A stretch of DNA of 64,000 nt, from positions 2,356,001 through 2,420,000 of the forward strand of contig NZ_WNWM01000002.1 in assembly GCF_009727155.1 (NCBI RefSeq). Reading direction: 5' to 3'. Origin of the DNA: Pseudoduganella dura (lineage in GTDB: Bacteria > Pseudomonadota > Gammaproteobacteria > Burkholderiales > Burkholderiaceae_D). This document shows, piece by piece, positions 32,965-41,874 of the stretch. The translations under genes were made by a program, and so were the position numbers. The notes under the pieces were generated by a model. It ran no database searches, was not told the DNA's origin, and saw only the letters and a list, made by a program, of their open reading frames with translations. The first letter of the stretch is position 1. Each line of letters begins with the position of its first letter.

Positions 32965-33673
32965 ACGCGGCCTTCCCGGCAACGTAGTTCTTGTAGCCCC
33001 TGGCCCGCAGCGCGCAGGCCGGGCATTCGCCGCAGCCATAGCCCCAGTCGTGCAGCGCCCCGCGCTCGCCCTTGTAGCAGGTATGCGTGTCGGCGCGGAT
33101 CAGGTCCACCAGCGGCTGGCCGCCGAGATCCTCGGCCAGTTCCCACGTTTGCGCCTTGTCCAGCCACATCAGCGGCGTTTCCAGCTTGTTGCGGGTATCC
33201 ATGCCCAGGTTCAGCGCCACCTGCAGGGCCTTCATCGTATCGTCGCGGCAGTCGGGATAACCGGAGAAATCCGTCTCGCACATGCCGCCCACCAGCACGT
33301 TCAGGCCGCGGCGGTAGGCCAGCGTGGCCGCCACCGTCATGAACATCAGGTTGCGGCCGGGGACGAACGTGTTCGGCAAGCCGTTGGCCTGCATCGTGAT
33401 CTCGATATCCTCGGTCATCGCCGTCTGCGACAGCTGGGAAATGAGGCCGAGGTCGATCATGTGGTCCTCGCCCAGCCTGGCATCCCAGTCCGGGCGCAGC
33501 GCGCGCAGCTTCTGCAGCAGATGCGGGCGCATCGTCAGCTCGATCGCATGGCGCTGGCCATAATCGAAACCGATCGTTTCAACCCGTTCGTAACGGTCCA
33601 GTGCCCAGGCCAGGCATGTGGTGGAATCCTGCCCGCCGGAGAACAGCACCAGGGCGGCATCGCGTGTCATCAT
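32963..33673 (-). CDS. queC: 7-cyano-7-deazaguanine synthase QueC
   Basis: 236 residues. QueC converts 7-carboxy-7-deazaguanine to preQ0 with ATP and ammonia in queuosine biosynthesis. The PP-loop SGGQDSTT (12-19) binds ATP, FDYGQRH follows, and four C-terminal cysteines (CYKGERG...CGECPAC) bind zinc. Length is normal. Other queuosine genes (queD, queE) are not here. It diverges from tamA; the 109-base gap has a 15-bp dyad, TTACCG-ATC-CGGTAA (33721-33735), but no preQ1 riboswitch-like structure was seen. Confidence 0.96.
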   Translation of the reverse strand: MMTRDAALVLFSGGQDSTTCLAWALDRYERVETIGFDYGQRHAIELTMRPHLLQKLRALRPDWDARLGEDHMIDLGLISQLSQTAMTEDIEITMQANGLPNTFVPGRNLMFMTVAATLAYRRGLNVLVGGMCETDFSGYPDCRDDTMKALQVALNLGMDTRNKLETPLMWLDKAQTWELAEDLGGQPLVDLIRADTHTCYKGERGALHDWGYGCGECPACALRARGYKNYVAGKAA

Positions 33674-33782
33674 CGAATCCTTCAGAAAATACTAAAACTC
33701 TTATTGGTACGCCATCTTTTTTACCGATCCGGTAACATCCAGGCCGATAACACTCAACCATCCATCACCGGGATCACGAATT

Positions 33783-35588
33783 TTGGCACAACTCGTCACA
33801 AATGTAATGCGGCTGGCCTGCGCGGCGGTGCTTGCGGCGCCGCTGGCTCTCTATGCCGCGGAGGGGCTGCAGTACAACGTCCGGATCAATGCGCCAGGCG
33901 ACCTCGACGAGCTGCTGGAAGCCAACCTGGATCTCGTCAAGTACCGCGGCAACCCGCGCACCGACCTGGAACAGCTGCGCCGCATGGTGCGCACGGCGCC
34001 GGCACAGGCCAACACGCTGCTGGCGACCGAAGGCTTCTACTCCCCCACCGTCAACGTGCGGCTCGATGAAAGCGGCACCACGCCGCAGGTCGTCGTCGAC
34101 GTGACGCCCGGCGAGCCGGTGCTGGTCGGTTCGGTCGAGATCGTGCTGAACGGCTTCGCGTCCAACCCGGAATCGCCGTTCGACAAGGAGGCGCTGAAGG
34201 CCAGCTGGCCGCTGGCCGAGGGCCAGGTATTCCGCCAGGGCGACTGGGAAACCGCCAAGCGCGCGATCCTGCGCGCCGTGGTGCAGACCCGCTACCCGCG
34301 CGCGCAGATGACGGAAAGCGTGGCCACCGTCGATCCCGATACCAGACGCGCGCTGCTGCGCGTGGCGCTCGACAGCGGCCCGGAGATGCGCTTCGGCGAA
34401 ATCAGGATCGACGGACTGAAGCGCTACCCCGAGGAGGTCATCCGCAACCTCAACAAGATCAACCCGGGCGACCTGTACAGCGAAGCGGCGCTGCAGGCAT
34501 TCCAGGCGAAGCTGCAGGACACTGGCTATTTCTCGTACGTGGAAGTGACGGCGGACCTGAACACGCTGATCGGCGAACGGCAGGAAGCGCAGGCAGAGAA
34601 AAGCGCAGGCGCGCCGGCGCCGGCCACCCTGCCGCCGGTGCCGCTGCTGGTGCACGTGGTGGAAAACAAGCGCAAGAACGTCAGCGTCGGCGTGGGCTTT
34701 TCCACCAATACGGGCGGGCGCACGTCGGTCAGCTACGACGACCTGGCGATCTGGAACCTGCGCCTGAAAAGCGCATTGACGGTGGAGCAGAAGAAGCAGA
34801 AGGCCAACGGCGACTTCTACTTCCCCACCACGGCCGATGGCTACAACGACAGCTTCGGCGGCGCGCTCGAGCGCAACGACATCGAAGGCGAGATCACCCG
34901 CACCGCATCGGTATACGGCAAGCGCGCCTGGGGCACGCCGCTGCTGGAGCGCAGCATCTCGGCCGAGTACCTGAACGAAAGCACGTCGGTGGCCGGCGCC
35001 GAATCGAAACATGCGATGAGCGTGCCGATCACCTATGCCGTCACGTGGCGCAAGCTGGACAACCTGATCTTCCCGACCAGCGGCTATGTGCTCAACGCCA
35101 CCGCCGGCGGCGCGCTGCTGCCGATCCTGACGGACGAGAAATTCATTCGCGTCACGGCACGCGGCATCACCTACCGCCCGCTGGACGCGAAGAACATGCT
35201 GATCTTCCGCGGCGAAATCGGCGCGCTGCGCTCGGGCAGCAAGGATGGCGTGCCCACCACCTACCTGTTCCGCGCCGGCGGCGACAATTCGGTGCGCGGC
35301 TATGCCTACCAGGAGCTGGGCGTGCAGGAAGGCGATGCCACCGTTGGCGGCCGCTACCTGGCCACCGCCAGCGCCGAATACCAGTACTGGTTCCGCCCCA
35401 CCTGGGGCGCGGCCGTGTTCTACGATGCCGGCAATGCCGCCGATTCGCTGTCCGACATCCACCCGAAATCGGGCTACGGCATCGGCGCGCGCTACAAGAG
35501 CCCGGTGGGCCCGATCAATGTCGACGTGGCCTATGGCCACGCGGTGCGCAAGGCGCGCCTGCACTTCTCACTTGGATTCACGTTCTGA
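33783..35588 (+). CDS. tamA: Outer-membrane translocation and assembly protein TamA
   Basis: About 601 residues. TamA is the BamA-like outer-membrane part of the translocation and assembly module. A signal peptide (ending LALYA near residue 25) is followed by POTRA-like repeats to about residue 270 (VRINAPGDLDELLEAN, LVGSVEIVLNG, MRFGEIRIDGLKRYP) and the barrel with VGVGFSTNTGGRTSVSYDD, FRAGGDNSVRGY and a final FTF. The start could be TTG at 33783 (GGGA nearby) or ATG at 33807, which trims eight residues and gives a cleaner signal peptide. The stop overlaps the tamB start by one base (TGATG). Confidence 0.92.
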   Translation: MAQLVTNVMRLACAAVLAAPLALYAAEGLQYNVRINAPGDLDELLEANLDLVKYRGNPRTDLEQLRRMVRTAPAQANTLLATEGFYSPTVNVRLDESGTTPQVVVDVTPGEPVLVGSVEIVLNGFASNPESPFDKEALKASWPLAEGQVFRQGDWETAKRAILRAVVQTRYPRAQMTESVATVDPDTRRALLRVALDSGPEMRFGEIRIDGLKRYPEEVIRNLNKINPGDLYSEAALQAFQAKLQDTGYFSYVEVTADLNTLIGERQEAQAEKSAGAPAPATLPPVPLLVHVVENKRKNVSVGVGFSTNTGGRTSVSYDDLAIWNLRLKSALTVEQKKQKANGDFYFPTTADGYNDSFGGALERNDIEGEITRTASVYGKRAWGTPLLERSISAEYLNESTSVAGAESKHAMSVPITYAVTWRKLDNLIFPTSGYVLNATAGGALLPILTDEKFIRVTARGITYRPLDAKNMLIFRGEIGALRSGSKDGVPTTYLFRAGGDNSVRGYAYQELGVQEGDATVGGRYLATASAEYQYWFRPTWGAAVFYDAGNAADSLSDIHPKSGYGIGARYKSPVGPINVDVAYGHAVRKARLHFSLGFTF

Positions 35589-38500
35589 TGGCCGACGATA
35601 CCAACACCCCGCAGAACCCGGCCGAAACCGGCGGCGATACCACGCCCCTGCCCCGCAAGGAACGCCGCTGGCTGCGCCGCACGCTGATCGGCACCGGCAT
35701 CACCGTGGTCGTCCTCGGCGGCGCGATCTGGCTGCTGGGCCGCGAAACCACGCTGCAGCAGATCGCCCAGCGCGTGGCCAGCGCCAGCGGCGGCGCCATC
35801 ACGATCACCGGCGTGACCGGCTCGCTGTACAACCACATGCACATCGGCCGCGTGGTCTACAAGGGCAAGACCAGCACGATCACGGCCGACAATATCGACA
35901 TCGACTGGTCGCCGCTGCAGTTCTTCTCGTCCGGCATCGAGATCAGCCAGCTGCGCGTGGCGTCCGTGCTGATGCAGACCACCGGCGAAGACGACGAACC
36001 GCTGACAGTGCCGGCATCGCTGGCGCCGCCGTTCCGTATCTCGGTGGACGACGCACAGTTGCTGAAGCTGACGATGGTGGGCCTGACCGGCACCCGCAAC
36101 AACATCACCGACATCCGCGCGAAGCTGTATGGCGACAAGACGCAATGGCAGCTGACGGGCGCCAGCGCCGTGACGCCGATCGGCCGCGTGGCGGCGGACG
36201 GCACCATCGGCGCGCAAAAACCGTTCGCGCTGCAGGCGAAGGCCGCGCTGACCGAGGTGCGCATCGCGCCGGGCCAGCCTTCGGCGCAACTGACGGCCGC
36301 CGCCACCGGCAACCTGTCGCTGATGACGCTGGCGATCAAGGGCACGTCCCCGAACGCCAACGGCGACGGCGTGGTGACGTTGACGCCGTTCGAGAAAATC
36401 CCGCTGCGCACGGCGGACATCCGCGCGCATGGCGTCGATCCGTCGCGCTTCCAGTCGGCATGGCCGAAGGCCAGCCTGGACCTGCGCGTGAAGGCCGACA
36501 TCGGCACGCAGCAGCAGGTGAGCGGCCTGCTCGAACTGACCAACACGGCCACGCCGGGCCCGATCGACCGGCAACTGCTGCCGTTGAAGGCCGTCACGGC
36601 ACGCCTGGGCGGCAACCTCACGACGGCCACGCTGGACAACCTGCTGATCGACCTGGGCAATGCCGGCCGCTTCACCGGCAACGGCCGCATCGAGCGCACC
36701 GGCCCGGACGGCGGCATCGAAACGGCCGATATCCGGCTGCACACGGACCGCATCGACCTGCGCGCCATCCACGGCGCCGCGAACACCACGGCGATCGCCG
36801 GCGACGTGTCGGCACGGAGCACCGGCAAGATCCAGACCTTCGACGTCAACCTTGCCGAGAAAAACCTGCGGCTGGACGCGCACGCGAAGCTCGAAGACAC
36901 GCTGGTGACGATCGAGCGCGCCCGCCTGCAGGCTGGCCGCGGCACCATCGGCGTGACGGGCCGCGCCAGCCTGGCGGACGACCGCGCGTTCAAGGCGGCG
37001 GCCACGGTGGACCGCTTCGATCCGGCGGCCCTCGGCGACTTCCCCAGGGCGGACCTGAATGCCGTGGCCAACGTGGCCGGCAAGCTGGTACCCGAATTGC
37101 AGGCCGCCGTCGACTTCACGATCCGGCCCAGCAAGTTGATGGGGCAACCTCTCAGCGGCAGCGGCAAGCTCGATGCCGACGCGCAGCACCTGACGAACAT
37201 CGCCGCCAGCGTGGCGATGGGCCGCAACACGGTCGAGGCACGCGGGGCCTTCGGCCTGCCGGCCGAAAAGCTGAACTGGAAGCTCGACGCGAAGGACCTG
37301 GCGGCGCTGCAGGCGGACCTGGCAGGTTCGGTCAGCGGCAGCGGCGTGGCCACCGGCGGCTATGCCGCGCCGCGCACCAGCTTCGACATCGATGCGCGCG
37401 GCCTCGGCCTCGCGGGTGCGAAGGTGCGCGCGCTGGACAGTTCGATCCGCGCCGCCGGCCAGTTCGCGCTGGCCGGCAAGGACAAGCAGCCGGAAGTGAC
37501 GATGTCCGGCAGCCTGCGGCGGGTGAACCCGGCCGCGTTCGCGGCCTCGGCCCCGGCCGGCAACCTGAACGCCACGTTCTCCGGCAATGCGCGGCTGGCG
37601 GCCGACTGGCGCGCCAACGTCGACCTCGACCTGGCGCCCTCGACGCTGGTCGATGCGCCATTGTCCGGCCACGCGAAAGTGGCCGCCGACCACCGCCACG
37701 TCGACAAGGCCGATGTCGACCTGCGCCTGGGCCCGAACAGCCTGCGGGCGCAGGGCGCGTTCGGCGCACCGGCGGACCGGCTGAACTGGAAACTCGATGC
37801 GCCCCAGCTGTCCAGCCTGGGCGCGGGCTTCGGCGGCGTGCTGCGCGGTACCGGCACGCTGGGCGGCACGATGCAGAAACCCACGCTGTCGTTCGGCATC
37901 GAAGGCAACTCCCTGCGCTTCATGACGCAGCACCAGGTGCGCTCGATCAAGGCCACCGGCACGCTCGGCAACGTCGACGCGCTGGTGGCGGACGTGAACG
38001 TGACCGGCTACAGCTCGCCCACGCTCTCGGTGGATCGCGCGCGGCTGCAGAGCAGCGGCTCGGGCAGCGCCCACACGATCGCGCTGTCCGCGGCGAATTC
38101 GGACTTCGACGCGGCACTGCGCATCAGGGGCGGCTGGGCCAACGACACGTGGACCGGCAGCATCGACACGCTGCAGAACCGCGGCCGCTTCGCACTGACC
38201 CTGCAGGCGCCGGCACCGCTGGTGATCGCGGCGCCGAAAGGCAGCGGCGTGGCGGGCCTGGCGAATCCGGACCGGATCGCGCTGTCGAATGCGGTCATCG
38301 GCCTGCCGGAAGGCAGCCTGCGCGTGGAAAGCCTGGAAAAGAACGGCCCGCGCTGGCGCAGCCGCGGCGCGGCCGCCGGCGTGCCGGCCACGTATCTCGC
38401 GCAGTTGTCCGACGCGTGGCGCGGCCGCGTCGTCAGCGACCTGACGCTGGGCGCGAACTGGGGCATCGACATGACGATGCCGGCCACTGCCGCCGGTTCT

Positions 38501-40027
38501 GCAAATTCGGCACCGGCGCTGGACGGCTCGGTGCGCGTGTTCCGTGAAAAAGGCGACATCACGGTGACGGGCGGCGCCAAGCCGCTGGCGCTGGGCCTGT
38601 CGCAGCTGCAGGCCGGCGTCAACGTTTCCGGCAGCACGCTGAAGGTGCAGGCAGGCATGACCGGCACGCGCGCCGGCCGCATCGCGCTCGATGCCACCGC
38701 GCAGCTGCGCGATGGCCGTATCCCCGGCGACAGCCCGCTGGCCGTGACCGGCAGCGTGGACGTGCCGTCGATCGCATGGCTGTCGCCGCTCGTCGGCATG
38801 GAGGGCCTGGAACTCGACGGTGCCCTGAAAGCGGCGATCGCCGGCAGCGGCACCGTCGCCAATCCGGCGCTGAACGGCGACGTATCGGGCAATGGCCTGG
38901 TGATCAACTGGGCCGACCAGGGCGTGCGCCTGCGTAACGGCCAGTTGCAGGCGCGCGTGGCCGGCGACCAGCTCACGCTGCAGAAGCTGCACCTGGAAGG
39001 CCGTACCGGCCGCGCCGATGCCGAAGGCTGGGTAAAGCTGGCGGGCAAGGAAATGACGATGAACCTGAAGCTCACGGCGGACAAGCTCGAAGCGCTGTCG
39101 CGCCCGGACCGCACGCTGGTGCTGTCCGGCTCCAGCGACATCGTGCGCGATGCGAAGCGCTTCCAGCTGAACGGCAAGTTCCGCGCCGACCGCGCCGACA
39201 TCGAGCTGCCGGACGAGAACTCGCCGACCATCAGCGACGACGTGGTGATCCTCGGCCGTACCAAGCCCTCGATCAAGGAAACCGCGCAGGCGATGCCGCT
39301 GAACGTGGACCTGGAAGCGGACCTGGGCAACGACTTCCGCCTGAAGGGCAAGGGCCTGGATGCCTACCTGGCCGGCGGCGTGCACGTGCGCATCGCGGAC
39401 CGGCGGCCGCCGCGCATCAACGGCAGCATCCGCGTGGCCAGCGGCACCTACGCGGCCTATGGCCAGAAGCTGGCGATCGAACGCGGCGTGATCAACTTCA
39501 CGGGCGCCTACGACAACCCGGGCCTGAACATCCTCGCGGTGCGCAAGCGGCCGGAAGGCACCGAACTGTCCGATACCAACGTGGAAGCCGGCGTCGAAGT
39601 GCGCGGCACGGCGCTGTCGCCGACCGCGCGGCTGGTGTCCACGCCAACCGTGCCGGACAGCGAGAAGCTGTCGTGGCTCGTGCTGGGACACGGCATGGAC
39701 GACATGCAGGGCAACGAGATGGGCCTGCTCGGCACCGCCGCCGGCGCGCTGTTCGGCGGCAAGGGCGGCGGCAGCTTCGCCAACAAGATCGGGCTGGACG
39801 AGCTCGGCGTCTCGCAGGGCAGCGGCACCGCCACCGGCCTGGAAAACACCGTCGTCACGGTCGGCAAGAAGCTGTCGTCGCGCGCCTACCTCGGCTTCGA
39901 GCAGGGCGCCGGCAGCGCCACCTCGCTAGTCAAGCTGCGCTACAAGCTGAACCAGCGGATCACGCTGCAGTTCCAGACCGGCACGAACAACGCGCTGGAT
40001 GTGCTGTATACGTGGGCGTTTGATTGA
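35588..40027 (+). CDS. tamB: Translocation and assembly module protein TamB
   Basis: About 1479 residues from the ATG at 35588. One N-terminal membrane anchor (about residues 31-52, TLIGTGITVVVLGGAIWLLG) holds it in the inner membrane; the rest is a long repetitive beta structure spanning the periplasm, a hydrophobic groove thought to carry lipids or outer-membrane proteins. The C-terminal DUF490 domain (about the last 330 residues, with LVLGHGMDDMQGNEMGLLG and LRYKLNQRITLQFQTGTNNA) contacts TamA. The one-base overlap with tamA means coupled translation. Length fits the family. Confidence 0.93.
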   Translation: MADDTNTPQNPAETGGDTTPLPRKERRWLRRTLIGTGITVVVLGGAIWLLGRETTLQQIAQRVASASGGAITITGVTGSLYNHMHIGRVVYKGKTSTITADNIDIDWSPLQFFSSGIEISQLRVASVLMQTTGEDDEPLTVPASLAPPFRISVDDAQLLKLTMVGLTGTRNNITDIRAKLYGDKTQWQLTGASAVTPIGRVAADGTIGAQKPFALQAKAALTEVRIAPGQPSAQLTAAATGNLSLMTLAIKGTSPNANGDGVVTLTPFEKIPLRTADIRAHGVDPSRFQSAWPKASLDLRVKADIGTQQQVSGLLELTNTATPGPIDRQLLPLKAVTARLGGNLTTATLDNLLIDLGNAGRFTGNGRIERTGPDGGIETADIRLHTDRIDLRAIHGAANTTAIAGDVSARSTGKIQTFDVNLAEKNLRLDAHAKLEDTLVTIERARLQAGRGTIGVTGRASLADDRAFKAAATVDRFDPAALGDFPRADLNAVANVAGKLVPELQAAVDFTIRPSKLMGQPLSGSGKLDADAQHLTNIAASVAMGRNTVEARGAFGLPAEKLNWKLDAKDLAALQADLAGSVSGSGVATGGYAAPRTSFDIDARGLGLAGAKVRALDSSIRAAGQFALAGKDKQPEVTMSGSLRRVNPAAFAASAPAGNLNATFSGNARLAADWRANVDLDLAPSTLVDAPLSGHAKVAADHRHVDKADVDLRLGPNSLRAQGAFGAPADRLNWKLDAPQLSSLGAGFGGVLRGTGTLGGTMQKPTLSFGIEGNSLRFMTQHQVRSIKATGTLGNVDALVADVNVTGYSSPTLSVDRARLQSSGSGSAHTIALSAANSDFDAALRIRGGWANDTWTGSIDTLQNRGRFALTLQAPAPLVIAAPKGSGVAGLANPDRIALSNAVIGLPEGSLRVESLEKNGPRWRSRGAAAGVPATYLAQLSDAWRGRVVSDLTLGANWGIDMTMPATAAGSANSAPALDGSVRVFREKGDITVTGGAKPLALGLSQLQAGVNVSGSTLKVQAGMTGTRAGRIALDATAQLRDGRIPGDSPLAVTGSVDVPSIAWLSPLVGMEGLELDGALKAAIAGSGTVANPALNGDVSGNGLVINWADQGVRLRNGQLQARVAGDQLTLQKLHLEGRTGRADAEGWVKLAGKEMTMNLKLTADKLEALSRPDRTLVLSGSSDIVRDAKRFQLNGKFRADRADIELPDENSPTISDDVVILGRTKPSIKETAQAMPLNVDLEADLGNDFRLKGKGLDAYLAGGVHVRIADRRPPRINGSIRVASGTYAAYGQKLAIERGVINFTGAYDNPGLNILAVRKRPEGTELSDTNVEAGVEVRGTALSPTARLVSTPTVPDSEKLSWLVLGHGMDDMQGNEMGLLGTAAGALFGGKGGGSFANKIGLDELGVSQGSGTATGLENTVVTVGKKLSSRAYLGFEQGAGSATSLVKLRYKLNQRITLQFQTGTNNALDVLYTWAFD

Positions 40028-40063
40028 CGGTTGCCGGCAGTCGCCGGAACGCTTGCGCCGCCT

Positions 40064-40116
40064 GGCGTCGGACACTATTTTGTGGAAGATTCATCCAGAA
40101 AATAGTGTCCGGCACC
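40064..40116. repeat. REP-like hairpin after tamB
   Basis: Left arm GCGTCGGACACTATTTT, right arm AAAATAGTGTCCGGCACC. The arms pair over about 20 bases with a short AT-rich loop. Same family as 32339-32389, with the same GGTTTTCGCCA flank on the right. It may also end the tamAB transcript. Confidence 0.8.
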
Positions 40117-40153
40117 GGTTTTCGCCAACGCCGTCTGCGGCTTGCGGCGAAAC

Positions 40154-40324
40154 CTACTCCGGCTTGTGATCCGGCACCGGATCATCCTGCTCCACCGGCG
40201 CATCCGGATGGTGCGGATGGTGCGGCTGCGGGTCCGGGGCGGGTTCGTCGACAGGCACCGGCAGGTCCGGCGCCCGGTGTGCCCGGTACGGATGGACCGG
40301 TTCCGTCGCGCGATAATGCTCCAT
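40154..40324 (-). CDS. Small proline- and histidine-rich protein
   Basis: 56 residues (MEHYRATEPVHPYRAHRAPD...), start ATG with an excellent site AGGAGGAAAC. Composition is dominated by Pro, Asp and His (PDPQPHHPHHPDAP), so it is probably disordered; metal binding is possible. No signal peptide or membrane segment. A longer frame reaches 40429 but lacks a binding site. It stands between tamB and the membrane-protein pair, in the opposite direction. No family recognised. Confidence 0.55.
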   Translation of the reverse strand: MEHYRATEPVHPYRAHRAPDLPVPVDEPAPDPQPHHPHHPDAPVEQDDPVPDHKPE

Positions 40325-40416
40325 GTTTCCTCCTGTGGTGAACGGCATCACGGTACCACGCTCCCCGTAATCGCGCCGCAGCGTTACAATTTCCGTTTTC
40401 CCGACCATATCGATCC

Positions 40417-40941
40417 ATGCAACTGACAACCCTGGCCCTGCTGATCCTGATTCCGCTGCTGATCTGGCGGGTCTACCTGCGCCTGCGACAGTTCTTTGTC
40501 AGGCAGGAATCGCTGATGTGGAAACACTGGACCGGTGCGGTACTGTTCCCGGTGATGCTGCTGGCGGCGGCCGCTTCGCTGCTGACCGGCGGGCCGGCGC
40601 TGGCGGCGCTCGTCGGCGGCACGGTGGCCGGCGGCTGGCTGGCGTTCTTCGCGCTGAAGAAAACGCGTTTCGAGACCGTCGGCCGCCGTTACTACTTCAC
40701 ACCGTATGCCCGCTTCGGCATCCTGGTCTGCATGCTGTTCGCCGCGCGCGTGCTGCAGATCGGCGTCGAGCTGTACATGAACCGCCAGTCCGATTTTCCG
40801 CAACCGATCACGCGCGAGATGCTGGTGGCGCATCCACTGTCCTGCGCCGCGTTCGGCCTCCTCGCCGGCTATCTCGCCACTTTCTCGATAGGCATGCTGC
40901 GCTGGCGCCGCGCGCAGCCGCCACTGCCGGAGCTCCAATGA
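40417..40941 (+). CDS. Multi-spanning membrane protein, unknown function
   Basis: 174 residues with about five membrane segments (roughly 3-20, 41-59, 63-80, 100-118 and 140-160). It resembles DUF1453/CcdC-like proteins in layout (a run of Arg residues after the first segment, then ETVGRRYYFTPYARFGILV), but this is a weak assignment. Its stop overlaps the next start by 4 bases (ATGA), so the two are co-translated. Confidence 0.75.
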   Translation: MQLTTLALLILIPLLIWRVYLRLRQFFVRQESLMWKHWTGAVLFPVMLLAAAASLLTGGPALAALVGGTVAGGWLAFFALKKTRFETVGRRYYFTPYARFGILVCMLFAARVLQIGVELYMNRQSDFPQPITREMLVAHPLSCAAFGLLAGYLATFSIGMLRWRRAQPPLPELQ

Positions 40942-41867
40942 ACCTGCTGCCCCCTCCCCTTTTGCCCCGCGCCTTGTTACCCAACGAGCCACGCATCGCC
41001 GACGAGCTCCAGCAAACCCTGACCGAGCGGTACCTGCTGCCGGCGCTGCCGGCGCTGCGGTCCCTGCTTGTCGAACTGCGCGCCCGGCTCGACCCGGTGC
41101 TGTCCGCCCGCGCGCCCGTCAAGCTGGGGCGGCGTTATCCACTGGGCCAGAGCATGGAGATCGCGCAGGCGCTCCATGAAATGCTGGGCGGGCTCAATGC
41201 CGGCACGCTGCCCGGCCGGGCCGCGGAAGGCTACGCGGCGCTGAGCGCCTTCCATGCGCTTGGCGGCAGCCTGCGCCAGGTGTGGGGCGCGCTGCACGGC
41301 ACGCACTTCCACAATGCTTTCCTGTTCGGCACGCTGTATGTCGACGTGGCGGCCGACAGCATCGCGCCCGGCGGTACGACAGTGGACATCGCGCCGTTCC
41401 GGCAAGCCCGCATGACACCGGTGCGCGACCATCGCCATTTCGCGCTGCTGGCGCAAAGCGCGTGGCATGCCACGGTCTATCCGAACCATGTGCTGCCCGC
41501 CCTTGCGCCGTATGCGCCGCTGATCATGCTGGTTCCGGGCGGCTCGGTGCGCATCGAAGCCGATGCGGCCTACATGGGCGAGCTGGCACTGGCCGGCGGT
41601 TTCGCTTCCAGCGCGGATGTGCTGAACGGGCCGGCGATGCCGCCCGACCTGTTCAACCTGGTGGCCGACACGCTGCGCAGGGCCGGCATTACCGTGGCCG
41701 GCAACGCCGCCAAGGGCCAGCAGGAAGCACTCGGGCTGTGCGTGCGCTACCGCGACGGGCGGCGGCGCCCGGGCGACCTGCACCACGTGCGCGCACTCGA
41801 ACTGCTGGCGAAGGCGAACAGCCTGCTGGGCGCGCTGCACGTCTCCGCGCAGCCGCAAGCGGCCTGA
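40938..41867 (+). CDS. Unknown cytoplasmic protein
   Basis: 309 residues (MNLLPPPLLPRALLPNEPR). No signal peptide, membrane segment or catalytic motif stands out. Recognisable stretches are LGRRYPLGQSMEIAQALHEM, HGTHFHNAFLFGTLYVDVAAD and LVRYRDG-type strands near the end. It is translationally coupled to the membrane protein before it, so the two probably act together; what they do cannot be told. Normal codon use for the window. Confidence 0.75.
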   Translation: MNLLPPPLLPRALLPNEPRIADELQQTLTERYLLPALPALRSLLVELRARLDPVLSARAPVKLGRRYPLGQSMEIAQALHEMLGGLNAGTLPGRAAEGYAALSAFHALGGSLRQVWGALHGTHFHNAFLFGTLYVDVAADSIAPGGTTVDIAPFRQARMTPVRDHRHFALLAQSAWHATVYPNHVLPALAPYAPLIMLVPGGSVRIEADAAYMGELALAGGFASSADVLNGPAMPPDLFNLVADTLRRAGITVAGNAAKGQQEALGLCVRYRDGRRRPGDLHHVRALELLAKANSLLGALHVSAQPQAA

Positions 41868-41874
41868 CACCGGC

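Noticed and set aside
33674..33782. preQ1 riboswitch upstream of queC
   Set aside because: The short leader shows no C-rich loop or A-rich tail pattern of known preQ1 riboswitches.
35531..39691. Very long open frame antisense to tamB (about 1386 codons)
   Set aside because: It arises from the GC-rich codon use of tamB; its product is Arg/Gln/Ala-rich without domains and there is no binding site.
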